Below, in pieces: positions 43,006-50,828 of a stretch of 64,000 nt of DNA. The position numbers and the translations under genes were made by a program. The notes beneath the pieces are model-generated. The model was not told the DNA's origin. It did no database searches and saw only the letters and a list, made by a program, of their open reading frames with translations. This DNA is from Rhodoplanes serenus (GTDB taxonomy: Bacteria > Pseudomonadota > Alphaproteobacteria > Rhizobiales > Xanthobacteraceae), in NCBI GenBank assembly GCA_945893145.1, contig CAMDDZ010000008.1:33644-97643 (forward strand). The letters run 5' to 3'. How positions within the stretch are numbered: the stretch's first letter is position 1; each line of letters begins with the position of its first letter.

Positions 43006-44103
43006 ATGGGCATTTACTCGACCATTGTCAGGCCGCTGGCGTTCTGCCTCGAGGCGGAACAGGCCCATCATCTCGCCATCAAGCTGGGCGCCAACATGGC
43101 GTGGGGCGCGGGCGCGCTGCATCCCTGGCTGGCGGTGTCCGAGCCCCGCCTCGCCACCACGGTCGCTGGGATCCGGTTCCCGCATCCGATCGGGCTCGCG
43201 GCCGGCTACGACAAGAGCGCCCTTTCGGTTGAGGCGCTGGCCGCGCTCGGCTTCGGCAGCGTCGAGATCGGCTCGATCACCATCGATGCGTCGGATGGCA
43301 ATCCGAAGCCGCGGCTCTGGCGGCTGCCGCTCGATCGCGCGGTCGTGGTGCATTACGGCATGCCGAACGACGGCGCCGCGGCGGTGCGCGACCGCATCGC
43401 CCATTTGCACCTGCCGGTCCCGCTCGGCGTCAATATTGCGGTGACCAATCGCGGGATTGGCGCACCACCGCTCACCGCCGATCAAATCGTCGAGGAATAC
43501 GCCGCATCGGCGCGGATGCTCAGCCCGCATGCCGATTACCTGATGCTGAACATGAGCTGCCCGAACACCGAGGATGGCCGCGATTTCTTCGCCGAGCGCG
43601 CCCATATCGAGGCGTGCCTGGCGGCGCTCGGCCAAATCGGCCTGAAAATTCCGGTGTTCATGAAGGTCTCGCCGCTCGGCGGCGTCGAAGCGGTCGAGCG
43701 CGTGTTGGCGGCGGCCGAAGGTCACTCCATCGTGTCAGGCTTCATGTTCAACCTGTCGCCGCACAAGCCACCCGGATTGCGCACACCCGACGCCGTGGTG
43801 CGCACCATGCCGGGCGCGATCTCCGGGCCCGCGGCCTGCTCGCGGCTGACCGACGAGTGTATCGCCGAGTGCTACCGGCGCATGGACAGGCAGCGCTTCG
43901 TGCTGGTCGGCGCGGGCGGCGTGTTCACCGCCGAGGACGCCTACGCCAAAATCCGCAAGGGCGCGTCGCTGGTGCAGCTTCTCACCGCGATGGTCTATGA
44001 GGGACCGCTGCTGGCGCGGCGGATCGCTCGCGGTCTGGCGCAGTTGCTGGAACGCGACGGCGTGAAGAACGTCGCCGACGCGGTGGGCGTGGATGTGCGA
44101 TAG
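43006..44103 (+). CDS. Dihydroorotate dehydrogenase-like flavoprotein with a Cys base (divergent paralogue)
   Basis: 365 residues, class 2 DHODH in length and N-terminus (RPLAFCLEAEQAHHLAIKLG), with the FMN loop PIGLAAGYDKSALSVEAL. Key sites differ from the true pyrD at 47.3 kb. The base is Cys185 in LNMSCPNTEDG, where class 2 enzymes have Ser (NISSPNT). The orotate-binding NRFGFN segment is replaced by HYGMPNDG. Lys220 (VFMKVSP) and the C-terminal GAGGVFTAEDAY phosphate loop are kept. A redox flavoenzyme on another substrate is likely. It leads a plus-strand operon with the exonuclease (63 nt) and ligase. Confidence 0.88.
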   Translation: MGIYSTIVRPLAFCLEAEQAHHLAIKLGANMAWGAGALHPWLAVSEPRLATTVAGIRFPHPIGLAAGYDKSALSVEALAALGFGSVEIGSITIDASDGNPKPRLWRLPLDRAVVVHYGMPNDGAAAVRDRIAHLHLPVPLGVNIAVTNRGIGAPPLTADQIVEEYAASARMLSPHADYLMLNMSCPNTEDGRDFFAERAHIEACLAALGQIGLKIPVFMKVSPLGGVEAVERVLAAAEGHSIVSGFMFNLSPHKPPGLRTPDAVVRTMPGAISGPAACSRLTDECIAECYRRMDRQRFVLVGAGGVFTAEDAYAKIRKGASLVQLLTAMVYEGPLLARRIARGLAQLLERDGVKNVADAVGVDVR

Positions 44104-44166
44104 GGTTTGCATCAAGCAACGCCAATCGGCACTCGACGCTCGGGCTTTTACGCCTATCTAAACCCC

Positions 44167-45219
44167 ATGCGTCCCGAAGACCTGCTGTCGCCGACACCGT
44201 CCGGCGTTTGCTGCAAGCCCGGCGGCTTTTTCATCGATCCGACGCGGCCGGTCGACAAGGCCGTGATCACGCATGGCCATTCCGACCACGCGCGGCCCGG
44301 TCACGGCGCCGTGCTGGCGACGCAGGAAACGCTCGACCTGATGCGGCTACGCTACGGCGACAATTTCGCAGGTTCAACGCAAGCCGTGCATTACGGCGAG
44401 ACGCTAACGCTCGGCGGCGCCACGGTGACGTTCCATCCGGCCGGCCATGTGCTCGGTTCGGCGCAGGTTGCGGTCGCGTGCAAGGGACTGAAGATCGTCG
44501 CCTCGGGCGATTACAAGGATGCGCCCGATCCGACCTGTGCGCCGTTCGAACTGGTGCCGTGCGACGTATTCATCACCGAGGCGACGTTCGGCTTGCCGGT
44601 GTTCCGCCACGGCGACGCGGCAGACGAAGTCGGCAAGCTTATGCATTCGGTCATGGTATTTCCCGACCGGGCGCATCTCGTTGGCGCCTATTCGCTCGGC
44701 AAGGCGCAGCGGGTGATCGCGCTGATCCGGCGGGCCGGCTACGACAAGCCGATCTATCTCCATGGCGCGATGGAGAAGATCACGCACTATTACCAGGAGC
44801 GCGGCATCGATCTCGGCGAGCTGAAGCCGGTGCGTGGCGCCTCCAAGGAGGAGCTCAGCGGCGCCATCGCGCTCTGCCCGCCGTCGGCGATGCAGGAGCT
44901 GTGGGCGCGTCGGTTTCCCGATCCGGTGACGTGCTTCGCCTCAGGCTGGATGCGGGTGCGCGCGCGAGCGCGCCAGGGCGGCGTGCAATTGCCGCTGGTG
45001 ATTTCCGATCACGCCGACTGGGATGGCCTGACCGCAACGGTCGCCGCGACCGGCGCGGGCGAAATCTGGGTGACGCACGGCCAGGAAGACGCATTGGTGC
45101 ACTGGGCGAAGTCGCGCGGCTTGCAGGCGCGGCCGCTCGCTATCGTGGACTATGGCGATGAAGACGAGGCGCAGCCCGAGTTGCCGCTGGCGAGCGGCGA
45201 GAGCGGCGAAGCGACATGA
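44167..45219 (+). CDS. Ligase-associated DNA exonuclease (MBL/beta-CASP fold)
   Basis: 350 residues. The metallo-beta-lactamase motif is ITHGHSDHARPGH (His36, His38, Asp40, His41). Later metal and beta-CASP positions lie in FHPAGHVLGSAQV, VASGDYKDAPD, LVGAYSLGKAQRVIAL and VISDHADWDGL. It resembles SNM1/CPSF-type nucleases and is the exonuclease member of the ligase-associated set. ATG 44167 gives the conserved start MRPEDLLSPTPSG; the earlier in-frame start at 44107 is poor. Its stop overlaps the ligase start (ATGA), so the two are translated together. Confidence 0.93.
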   Translation: MRPEDLLSPTPSGVCCKPGGFFIDPTRPVDKAVITHGHSDHARPGHGAVLATQETLDLMRLRYGDNFAGSTQAVHYGETLTLGGATVTFHPAGHVLGSAQVAVACKGLKIVASGDYKDAPDPTCAPFELVPCDVFITEATFGLPVFRHGDAADEVGKLMHSVMVFPDRAHLVGAYSLGKAQRVIALIRRAGYDKPIYLHGAMEKITHYYQERGIDLGELKPVRGASKEELSGAIALCPPSAMQELWARRFPDPVTCFASGWMRVRARARQGGVQLPLVISDHADWDGLTATVAATGAGEIWVTHGQEDALVHWAKSRGLQARPLAIVDYGDEDEAQPELPLASGESGEAT

Positions 45220-46979
45220 ACGACTTCGCCGAATTGCTCGACCGCCTGGCCTATGAGCCAAGCCGCAACAACAAATTGCGGCTGATCGCGGACTATCTGC
45301 GCGCAACGCCGGACCCCGAGCGCGGCTTTGCACTCGCGGCGCTCACCGGTGCGCTGTCGTTTCAACACGCCAAGCCGGGCATGATCCGCACGCTGATCGC
45401 CGAGCGCACCGATCCGGTGCTGTTCGAGCTGAGCTATGACTATGTGGGCGATTTGTCAGAGACGGTCGCGCTGATGTGGCCCTCGCCGCAAGCACTCCGC
45501 ATTTTCAAGTCCGATGCTTCTCCCCCCACCCCCGACCCCTCCCCACCACTCGCTTCGCTCGCGGAGGGAGGGGAGAAAAAGCGCGCGCCATCACTCTCCG
45601 AAGTGATCGAAACGCTCTCCACACTCGGCAAAGCGCAGCTGCCAGCGCAGCTCGCGCGCTGGCTCGATGCGCTCGACGAGACCGGGCGCTGGGCGCTGCT
45701 CAAGCTCGTGACCGGCGGCTTGCGCATCGGCGTGTCGGCGCGGCTCGCCAAGACCGCCGCCGCTTCGCTCGGCGGCAAGGAGCCGAACGAGGTGGAAATC
45801 CTCTGGCCGGGCCTCGTGGCGCCCTACATCGAATTGTTCGCCTGGCTCGAAGGCCGCGCCGAGAAACCCACGAGCAGCGATCCCGCGCCGTTCCGCCCCG
45901 CCATGCTGGCGCACGCGCTGGAGGACCTCGCGGCGCTCGATCCCGCCGCATTCATCGCGGAGTGGAAGTGGGATGGCATCCGCGTGCAGGCGGTGACCGG
46001 CGCCAGCGACGATGGCCATAACCTGACGCGGCTCTATTCGCGCACCGGCGAGGATGTTTCCAAAAGCTTCCCCGATCTGGTCGAAGCGCTGCGCTTGCCC
46101 GGCGCGATCGATGGCGAACTGTTGATCGTGCGCGACGGCCGGGTGCAGTCGTTCAACGTTCTCCAGCAGCGGCTGAATCGAAAAGCGGTGACGCCAAAGC
46201 TCTTGCAGGAATTTCCCGCACACCTGCGCGCCTACGATCTGCTGGTCGACGGCACCGACGATTTGCGCGACCTGCCGTTCGCGGAGCGCCGGGAGCGGCT
46301 CGAAGCCTTCGTGAAGCGCCTGAACGATCCGCGGGTCGATCTCTCGCCGCTGATCGGTTTCGAGTCCTGGGCAGCACTCACAGCCGCGCGGGCCGATCCG
46401 GCAACCGGCGGCGCCGGCCCCGATGCCGAGGCCGTCGAAGGCGTCATGCTCAAACGGCGCGATGCGCCCTACCTGCCCGGCCGCCCGAAGGGACAGTGGT
46501 GGAAATGGAAGCGCGACCCGATGAACGTCGATGCCGTGCTGATGTACGCGCAGCGCGGCCACGGCAAGCGATCGTCGTATTATTCCGACTACACGTTCGG
46601 CGTTTGGACCGGCGGCGCTACGGGCGACGAGCTTGTGCCGGTCGGCAAGGCCTATTTCGGCTTCACCGACGAGGAGCTGCATCAGATCGACCGCTTCGTC
46701 CGCAACAACACCACCGAACGCTTTGGCCCGGTGCGCGAGGTGGTGCACGCACCGGACAAGGGCTTGGTGCTGGAGGTCGCCTTCGAGGGCTTGCAGCGCT
46801 CGAGCCGCCACAAATCCGGCCTCGCGATGCGCTTTCCCCGCATCAGCCGATTGCGCTGGGACAAGCCACCGCGCGAGGCCGACCGGCTGGAGACGCTGGA
46901 ACGAATGCTGAAGAACGGCGACGCCCTGCCCTCTCCATCGGGCGAGAGGGTTCAATCGCGCCGTGCTAAGCTGCCGTAA
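45216..46979 (+). CDS. ATP-dependent DNA ligase (repair-associated)
   Basis: 587 residues. The nucleotidyltransferase lysine is Lys251 in the motif EWKWDGIRVQ. Other ligase motifs include LYSRTGEDVSKSFPD, AIDGELLI, EGVMLKRRDAPYLPGRPKGQ and the C-terminal OB-fold around GKAYFGFTDEEL. An N-terminal DNA-binding domain of about 200 residues precedes them. Unlike LigD it lacks polymerase and nuclease domains. Two stretches look repeat-derived: residues about 104-121 (PPTPDPSPPLASLAEGGEKK) and the extreme C-terminus (LPSPSGERV). Both come from short inverted repeats in the DNA. The start overlaps the exonuclease stop by 4 nt. Confidence 0.94.
   Translation: MNDFAELLDRLAYEPSRNNKLRLIADYLRATPDPERGFALAALTGALSFQHAKPGMIRTLIAERTDPVLFELSYDYVGDLSETVALMWPSPQALRIFKSDASPPTPDPSPPLASLAEGGEKKRAPSLSEVIETLSTLGKAQLPAQLARWLDALDETGRWALLKLVTGGLRIGVSARLAKTAAASLGGKEPNEVEILWPGLVAPYIELFAWLEGRAEKPTSSDPAPFRPAMLAHALEDLAALDPAAFIAEWKWDGIRVQAVTGASDDGHNLTRLYSRTGEDVSKSFPDLVEALRLPGAIDGELLIVRDGRVQSFNVLQQRLNRKAVTPKLLQEFPAHLRAYDLLVDGTDDLRDLPFAERRERLEAFVKRLNDPRVDLSPLIGFESWAALTAARADPATGGAGPDAEAVEGVMLKRRDAPYLPGRPKGQWWKWKRDPMNVDAVLMYAQRGHGKRSSYYSDYTFGVWTGGATGDELVPVGKAYFGFTDEELHQIDRFVRNNTTERFGPVREVVHAPDKGLVLEVAFEGLQRSSRHKSGLAMRFPRISRLRWDKPPREADRLETLERMLKNGDALPSPSGERVQSRRAKLP
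45525..45577. repeat. Repeat-like C/G-rich inverted sequence within the ligase gene
   Basis: An imperfect inverted repeat (CCCCTCC ... GGAGGGAGGGG around CACTCGCTTCGCTCGC) inserted in frame in the ligase coding sequence between two domains. The CTCGCTTCGCTCGC core is typical of dispersed repeats. A smaller one (CCCTCTC ... GAGAGGG) lies at 46929-46950 at the 3' end of the same gene. Confidence 0.6.
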
Positions 46980-46999
46980 ACACGGTGCGGGAGATTCGG

Positions 47000-47275
47000 A
47001 TGGCCAACGAACAGATCAATCGCTTTCTCGGCGGGTCGCCGCTGGCGGTGATCGGCAAGCTGATCCTGGTGTCGGTGCTGATCGGCGTCGTGCTCTCGGT
47101 ACTCGGTCTCGATCCCTGGAACATCGTCTCGAGCGTGGAGCGGCTGATCCGCGCGATCTGGAACATGGGCTTCGACGCGATCGTCTGGCTCTGGAAGTAT
47201 TTCCTGCTCGGCGCCGTGCTGGTGATCCCGATCTGGCTGATCGTGCGGCTCGTCAATGCGCCCAAGGGCCGATAG
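47000..47275 (+). CDS. Small DUF6460-type membrane protein
   Basis: 91 residues with two hydrophobic segments: GKLILVSVLIGVVLSVLGL and YFLLGAVLVIPIWLIVRLV. The N-terminus MANEQINRFLGGSPLAVIGK is what I recall for DUF6460 proteins of Rhizobiales, often encoded near pyrD (family number from memory). GGAG lies 6 nt before ATG 47000; a GTG at 46985 is less likely. The stop codon is directly adjacent to the convergent pyrD stop with no spacer. Function unknown, probably an inner-membrane protein. Confidence 0.82.
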   Translation: MANEQINRFLGGSPLAVIGKLILVSVLIGVVLSVLGLDPWNIVSSVERLIRAIWNMGFDAIVWLWKYFLLGAVLVIPIWLIVRLVNAPKGR

Positions 47276-48370
47276 TCAGACCGGCCAGTTTTCCGCGGTC
47301 ATCGCGGCGGAATCCGCGCCCACCAGGTCAGACAGCTTTTCCGCCTCGCCGCCATCAAGCGCGGCGACCAGCGCGGCCTTGATCTCCGCGATCAGGCCGA
47401 GCCCGCGGAACACCAGCGCGCTGTAAAGCTGCACCAGATCGGCGCCCGCCCGCACCTTGGCGAGCGCGGCAGCGCCGGAGTCGATGCCGCCAACGCCGAT
47501 CAGCGGAAACGCGCCTTCCACCCGCACGTAGGTCTCAGCCAGCATCCGGGTCGAGAGCGCGAACAACGGCCGGCCCGAGAGTCCGCCGGCCTCCTTCGCG
47601 GTCTCTTGGTCGCGCAACCAGAGCGGCCGGCCGATCGTGGTGTTGCCGACGATCATGCCGTCGATCTTGCGCTGGCGCGCGACGCCGACCACGTCGTCGA
47701 GATCGGAGAGCGTGAGGTCGGGCGCGATCTTGAGCAGCACCGGCGTCGGGCCGGCGCGCGGCGCAACGCGATCGCGCGCCTCGACGACGCGCGCCAGCAG
47801 TTCATCGAGCGCCGTGCCCTGCTGAAGATTGCGCAAGCCCGGTGTGTTGGGAGACGAGATGTTGACGGTGACGAAGCTGACCACCGGAGCCATCGCCTCG
47901 ATCAGCCGCACGTAGTCGGCGCCGCGATCGGGCGACTCCTTATTCGAACCGAGGTTGAGGCCGACGATGCCGCCGGCATCCGCGCGGGCTGCCAACCGCG
48001 CCAGCACCACGGCCTCGCCTTCACTGTTGAAGCCGAACCGGTTGATCACCGCTTCGTCACGGTCGAGCCGGAACAGCCGCGGCCGCGGATTGCCGGACTG
48101 CGGCAGCGGGGTTACCCCGCCGACCTCGACAAAGCCGAAGCCGAGCCGGAGCAGCGCGTCCGGCACCTCGGCGTGCTTGTCGAAACCGGCCGCGAGGCCG
48201 ACCGGATTGGCAAAGCGCAACCCGAAGGCCCTCACCGCCAGCCGCGGATCGTCGGCCGCGGACCGCGATACCGGGGCAAATCTCAGGGCTTTGAGGGCCA
48301 GCGCATGGGCGTCTTCCGGGTCGAGCACCCGTAGCAGGGGACGGGCGAGACGATCGAAGAAGCCGATCAA
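47276..48370 (-). CDS. pyrD: Quinone-dependent dihydroorotate dehydrogenase (class 2)
   Basis: 364 residues, full-length class 2 enzyme that oxidises dihydroorotate to orotate in pyrimidine synthesis, using membrane quinone. Class 2 marks are the N-terminal amphipathic segment ([20 protein letters not shown]), the orotate site [10 protein letters not shown], the catalytic Ser173 in [15 protein letters not shown], Lys in VLLKIAPDL, and the phosphate loop [18 protein letters not shown]. It is the reference copy against which the 43.0 kb paralogue looks unusual. It abuts the DUF6460-type gene and faces away from the S24 repressor. Confidence 0.96.
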   Translation of the reverse strand: MIGFFDRLARPLLRVLDPEDAHALALKALRFAPVSRSAADDPRLAVRAFGLRFANPVGLAAGFDKHAEVPDALLRLGFGFVEVGGVTPLPQSGNPRPRLFRLDRDEAVINRFGFNSEGEAVVLARLAARADAGGIVGLNLGSNKESPDRGADYVRLIEAMAPVVSFVTVNISSPNTPGLRNLQQGTALDELLARVVEARDRVAPRAGPTPVLLKIAPDLTLSDLDDVVGVARQRKIDGMIVGNTTIGRPLWLRDQETAKEAGGLSGRPLFALSTRMLAETYVRVEGAFPLIGVGGIDSGAAALAKVRAGADLVQLYSALVFRGLGLIAEIKAALVAALDGGEAEKLSDLVGADSAAMTAENWPV

Positions 48371-48438
48371 AGGCGCGCTCCGGAATCGGAAGGCGCGCGG
48401 ACCCTATCGGCGGCCTCCGCGTTCTTCAAGGCAGGGGC

Positions 48439-48481
48439 TGGACAGGACGCGATCAAGGCTATAATTCCTATCGAATCGGAT
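48439..48481 (+). promoter_or_regulatory. Promoter and candidate operator of the S24 repressor gene
   Basis: A perfect TATAAT (48460-48465) has a TGGACA-like -35 element 15 nt upstream. A partly palindromic word ATCGAATCGGAT (48470-48481, ATC-N2-AT-N2-GAT) lies just downstream of the -10, where a repressor would block transcription. Autoregulation by the S24 protein encoded 36 nt further on is inference. Confidence 0.5.
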
Positions 48482-48516
48482 AATAGTCTTACCACTGAAA
48501 CACTGGAGACTGGGCC

Positions 48517-49155
48517 ATGCCAGCCTCGATGCTCACGCACAACCAAATCTGGACCGCGCTCGATCGCCTGGCGGCACGGGCCAAGCTGTCACCCTCAGGG
48601 CTGGCCAAGCGGGCGGGGCTCGACGCCACGACCTTCAATAAGTCGAAGCGCGTCACCCCGGATGGCCGCGCCAGGTGGCCCTCCACCGAATCGGTCGCCA
48701 AGGCGCTGCAAGCGACCGGGGTGAGCATCGATTTGTTCGTGCAACTGATCAGCGACCGCGCCGGCGGGACGCGGGCGATCCCGCTCATCGGCTTCGCGAA
48801 AGCCGGCTCCGGCGGCTTTTTCGACGACGGCGGCTTTCCGGCCGGCAAGGGCTGGGACGAAATCGCCTTCCCGGCCGTCAATGACGAACACGCCTATGCG
48901 CTGGAAGTCGCAGGCGATTCGATGCTGCCGGCCTATCGTGACGGCGACGTCATCATGGTCTCGCCGGCAGCGCCGGTGCGGCGCGGCGACCGCGTCGTGG
49001 TCAAAACCAAAGGCGGCGAGGTCATGGCCAAGGAGCTCAAGCGCCAGACCACCAAAAGCGTGGAGCTGAAATCGCTCAACGCCGCGCATCCCGAACGCAC
49101 GCTTTCGATGAATGATGTGGATTGGATCGCCCGCATCGTCTGGGCGAGCCAGTAG
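48517..49155 (+). CDS. S24-family LexA/CI-like repressor
   Basis: 212 residues. An N-terminal helix-turn-helix (SPSGLAKRAGLDATTFNKSK) precedes an S24 peptidase domain. The catalytic dyad is Ser135 in VAGDSMLPAYRDGDVIM and Lys172 in EVMAKELKRQ. An Ala96-Gly97 pair (FAKAGSGG) sits where LexA/CI proteins self-cleave. It is not the canonical LexA, whose DNA-binding helix differs. GGAG lies 8 nt before ATG 48517. A single strong promoter and possible operator lie upstream. No phage genes flank it, so it may be a chromosomal stress regulator. Confidence 0.9.
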   Translation: MPASMLTHNQIWTALDRLAARAKLSPSGLAKRAGLDATTFNKSKRVTPDGRARWPSTESVAKALQATGVSIDLFVQLISDRAGGTRAIPLIGFAKAGSGGFFDDGGFPAGKGWDEIAFPAVNDEHAYALEVAGDSMLPAYRDGDVIMVSPAAPVRRGDRVVVKTKGGEVMAKELKRQTTKSVELKSLNAAHPERTLSMNDVDWIARIVWASQ

Positions 49156-49263
49156 CGGCAGCAGCCTCGCGCCAAGTAATCGAGCCAAGCAATCGAGTCA
49201 TTAAAGTAATAAGGTGATAACAATAGACCGTTACGGTCCGGATCCGAATCACAAGAGGGCTTC

Positions 49264-49818
49264 ATGACCATCCAACATCCTGATTCATGCTCGTGCTGTA
49301 GCGATCTGTTGCTTGGAGCGTTCAGCCGCCGCAGCTTCGTCAAAGGCGCTGCCGCGGGCGCTGCCGCCGCGGTGCTGACGCCGTACTTCGCCCTCGCCGC
49401 TTCGGGCAACTATGAAGCCATGGTGCTGTCGTGCATCGATCCGCGCTTCCAGAAGCCGGTCGCCGATTACATGGGCAAGCGCGGTCTCACCGGAAAATAC
49501 AGCGCCTTCGTGTTCGCGGGTGCCGCCATCGGCGTGGTGGCGCCGGCATTCAAGGATTGGCAGAAGGCGTTCTGGGATAACCTCGAGGCGTCCATCCAGC
49601 TGCACAACATCAAGTCGGTGATTGTGATCAATCATCGCGATTGCGGCGCCGCCAAGATCGCCTATGGCGATGCCGCCGTTGGCAATCGCGACATCGAGAC
49701 GAAGACGCACCGCGACGCGCTGGCGGAATTCCGCAAGCAATTGGGCGAGAAGCAGGCCAAGCTCAAGGCCGAGACCGGCCTGATGAGCCTCGACGGCAAG
49801 GTCGAGATGTTCACCTAA
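49264..49818 (+). CDS. Tat-exported beta-carbonic anhydrase-like protein
   Basis: 184 residues. A twin-arginine signal SRRSFVKGAAAGAAAAVLTP is present after a Cys-rich leader (SCSCCSDL). The mature part has beta-carbonic anhydrase zinc ligands: CxDxR in MVLSCIDPRFQ (Cys57, Asp59, Arg61) and HxxC in VINHRDCGAA (His124, Cys127). Length is short compared with classic beta enzymes and the C-terminal helix is charged (EFRKQLGEKQAKLK). Tat export suggests cofactor loading in the cytoplasm before export. It follows the S24 gene by about 110 nt and ends with a clear terminator. Activity untested. Confidence 0.87.
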   Translation: MTIQHPDSCSCCSDLLLGAFSRRSFVKGAAAGAAAAVLTPYFALAASGNYEAMVLSCIDPRFQKPVADYMGKRGLTGKYSAFVFAGAAIGVVAPAFKDWQKAFWDNLEASIQLHNIKSVIVINHRDCGAAKIAYGDAAVGNRDIETKTHRDALAEFRKQLGEKQAKLKAETGLMSLDGKVEMFT

Positions 49819-49843
49819 TCGACGTCTGCCTTCGGACAACGAT

Positions 49844-49875
49844 TAACGCGGCCCTTGCGGGCCGCGTTTCTTTTT
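49844..49875 (+). terminator. Intrinsic terminator of the carbonic anhydrase-like gene
   Basis: 10-bp stem AACGCGGCCC / GGGCCGCGTT with a TTGC loop followed by TCTTTTT, 25 nt after the stop codon. Classic form. Confidence 0.9.
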
Positions 49876-49890
49876 AGAGCTTTCTTATTT

Positions 49891-50029
49891 GAGCATGATC
49901 TTTTCCGACCTGCCTTCGCCCGCCGAAGCATCCAGCTACACCATAAGAAGGTGCCAAGGCTTCGCGCAGGCGGGAAACCGGTTTCCACCCCGGATCAAGT
50001 CCGGGGCAGGCTTTTCCGGGATCATGCTC
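49891..50029. repeat. GAGCATGATC repeat, family C copy 1 (expanded by two insertions)
   Basis: The 49-bp palindrome of copy 2 (58276-58324) is recognisable here in pieces: GAGCATGATCTTTTCCGA, then AAACCGGTTTCCAC, then TTTTCCGGGATCATGCTC. Between them lie a 64-nt insertion ending in GCAGGCGGG and a 22-nt hairpin insertion (CCCGGATCAAGTCCGGGG). The right end supplies the TGA stop of the TSUP gene. Confidence 0.85.
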
Positions 50030-50765
50030 CCCGCCAAAGCAACAGGCCCGCGCGGATCAGATAGACCGTCGCGATCGTGAAGATGATCACGCGGGTCCAT
50101 TGCCGGAAGCTGTCGTCGGTCATCCGCTCAAGCACATAGGGCGCGCCCAGCGAACCCAGGATCGCCAGCACGATGGCCGGCGCCCACATCTGGAACGACA
50201 ATTCGCCGGTGCCGGACAGCGACCAGAAATAGGCGCCGCGTAGGATGTGGCTGAAGCTCTGCGTCATCGCCTTGGTGGCGTTGGTGGTCTTGCGGTCGAG
50301 CCGGCTCTTCTGGAAAAAGATATCGAGGAACAGCCCGCCGACGCCGGCCAAGAACTGGATGATGGTGGTGAAGAAGCCGGTGACGAGCGGAACGCCGCGC
50401 CATTCGATGTTCGGCCGCATTGCCTTCGGCAGCACCTCGACCGCAAACGGCATCAACCCGAGCAGCAGATAGACCAGCGCTTTGTCGGGGACGAACTCGG
50501 CATAGCGCATGCCAGCGAACGCGATCATCGCGCCGAGCACATACCACCAGAAGATTGGCCACAGAACGTATTGCCGGTAATGCAGCGCACGCCAGCCGTT
50601 GGTGCCGAGCTGGATGATCGAGAACAGCACCATCCCGGTCGCGACGTCGAAATAAACCAGCAGCACGCCGAGCAGCACCATGCCGCCGGCCATGCCGAAC
50701 ACCGACGAGATGAAGGACGACAGCACCACGGTGGCGCCGATCAGGACGAGCGAGGCGATGGTCAT
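50022..50765 (-). CDS. TSUP-family membrane protein (second in window)
   Basis: 247 residues with about seven helices. FISSVFGMAGGMVLLGVLLV is the first repeat's glycine motif and FLAGVGGLFLDIFFQKSRLD that of the second, the latter with an unusual aromatic end. TSUP members export sulfite, sulfonates or other organic anions. ATG 50765 begins the first helix; the upstream ATG at 50786 adds a few residues only. The stop codon TGA lies inside the GATCATGCTC end of a repeat element. It precedes no obvious partner, unlike the 34.4 kb copy. Confidence 0.9.
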   Translation of the reverse strand: MTIASLVLIGATVVLSSFISSVFGMAGGMVLLGVLLVYFDVATGMVLFSIIQLGTNGWRALHYRQYVLWPIFWWYVLGAMIAFAGMRYAEFVPDKALVYLLLGLMPFAVEVLPKAMRPNIEWRGVPLVTGFFTTIIQFLAGVGGLFLDIFFQKSRLDRKTTNATKAMTQSFSHILRGAYFWSLSGTGELSFQMWAPAIVLAILGSLGAPYVLERMTDDSFRQWTRVIIFTIATVYLIRAGLLLWRGA

Positions 50766-50828
50766 TGCGCTGTCAGCAAACACCACCCTCGCGTCCCGGA
50801 CAAGCGACAGCCGGCCGGGAGCAGCTCA

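Noticed and set aside
39944..43444. A 1,166-codon open frame on the plus strand
   Set aside because: It is antisense to the helicase and binding-protein genes, is low-complexity in Arg, His and Ala, and has no domain. It is a high-GC codon-position shadow.
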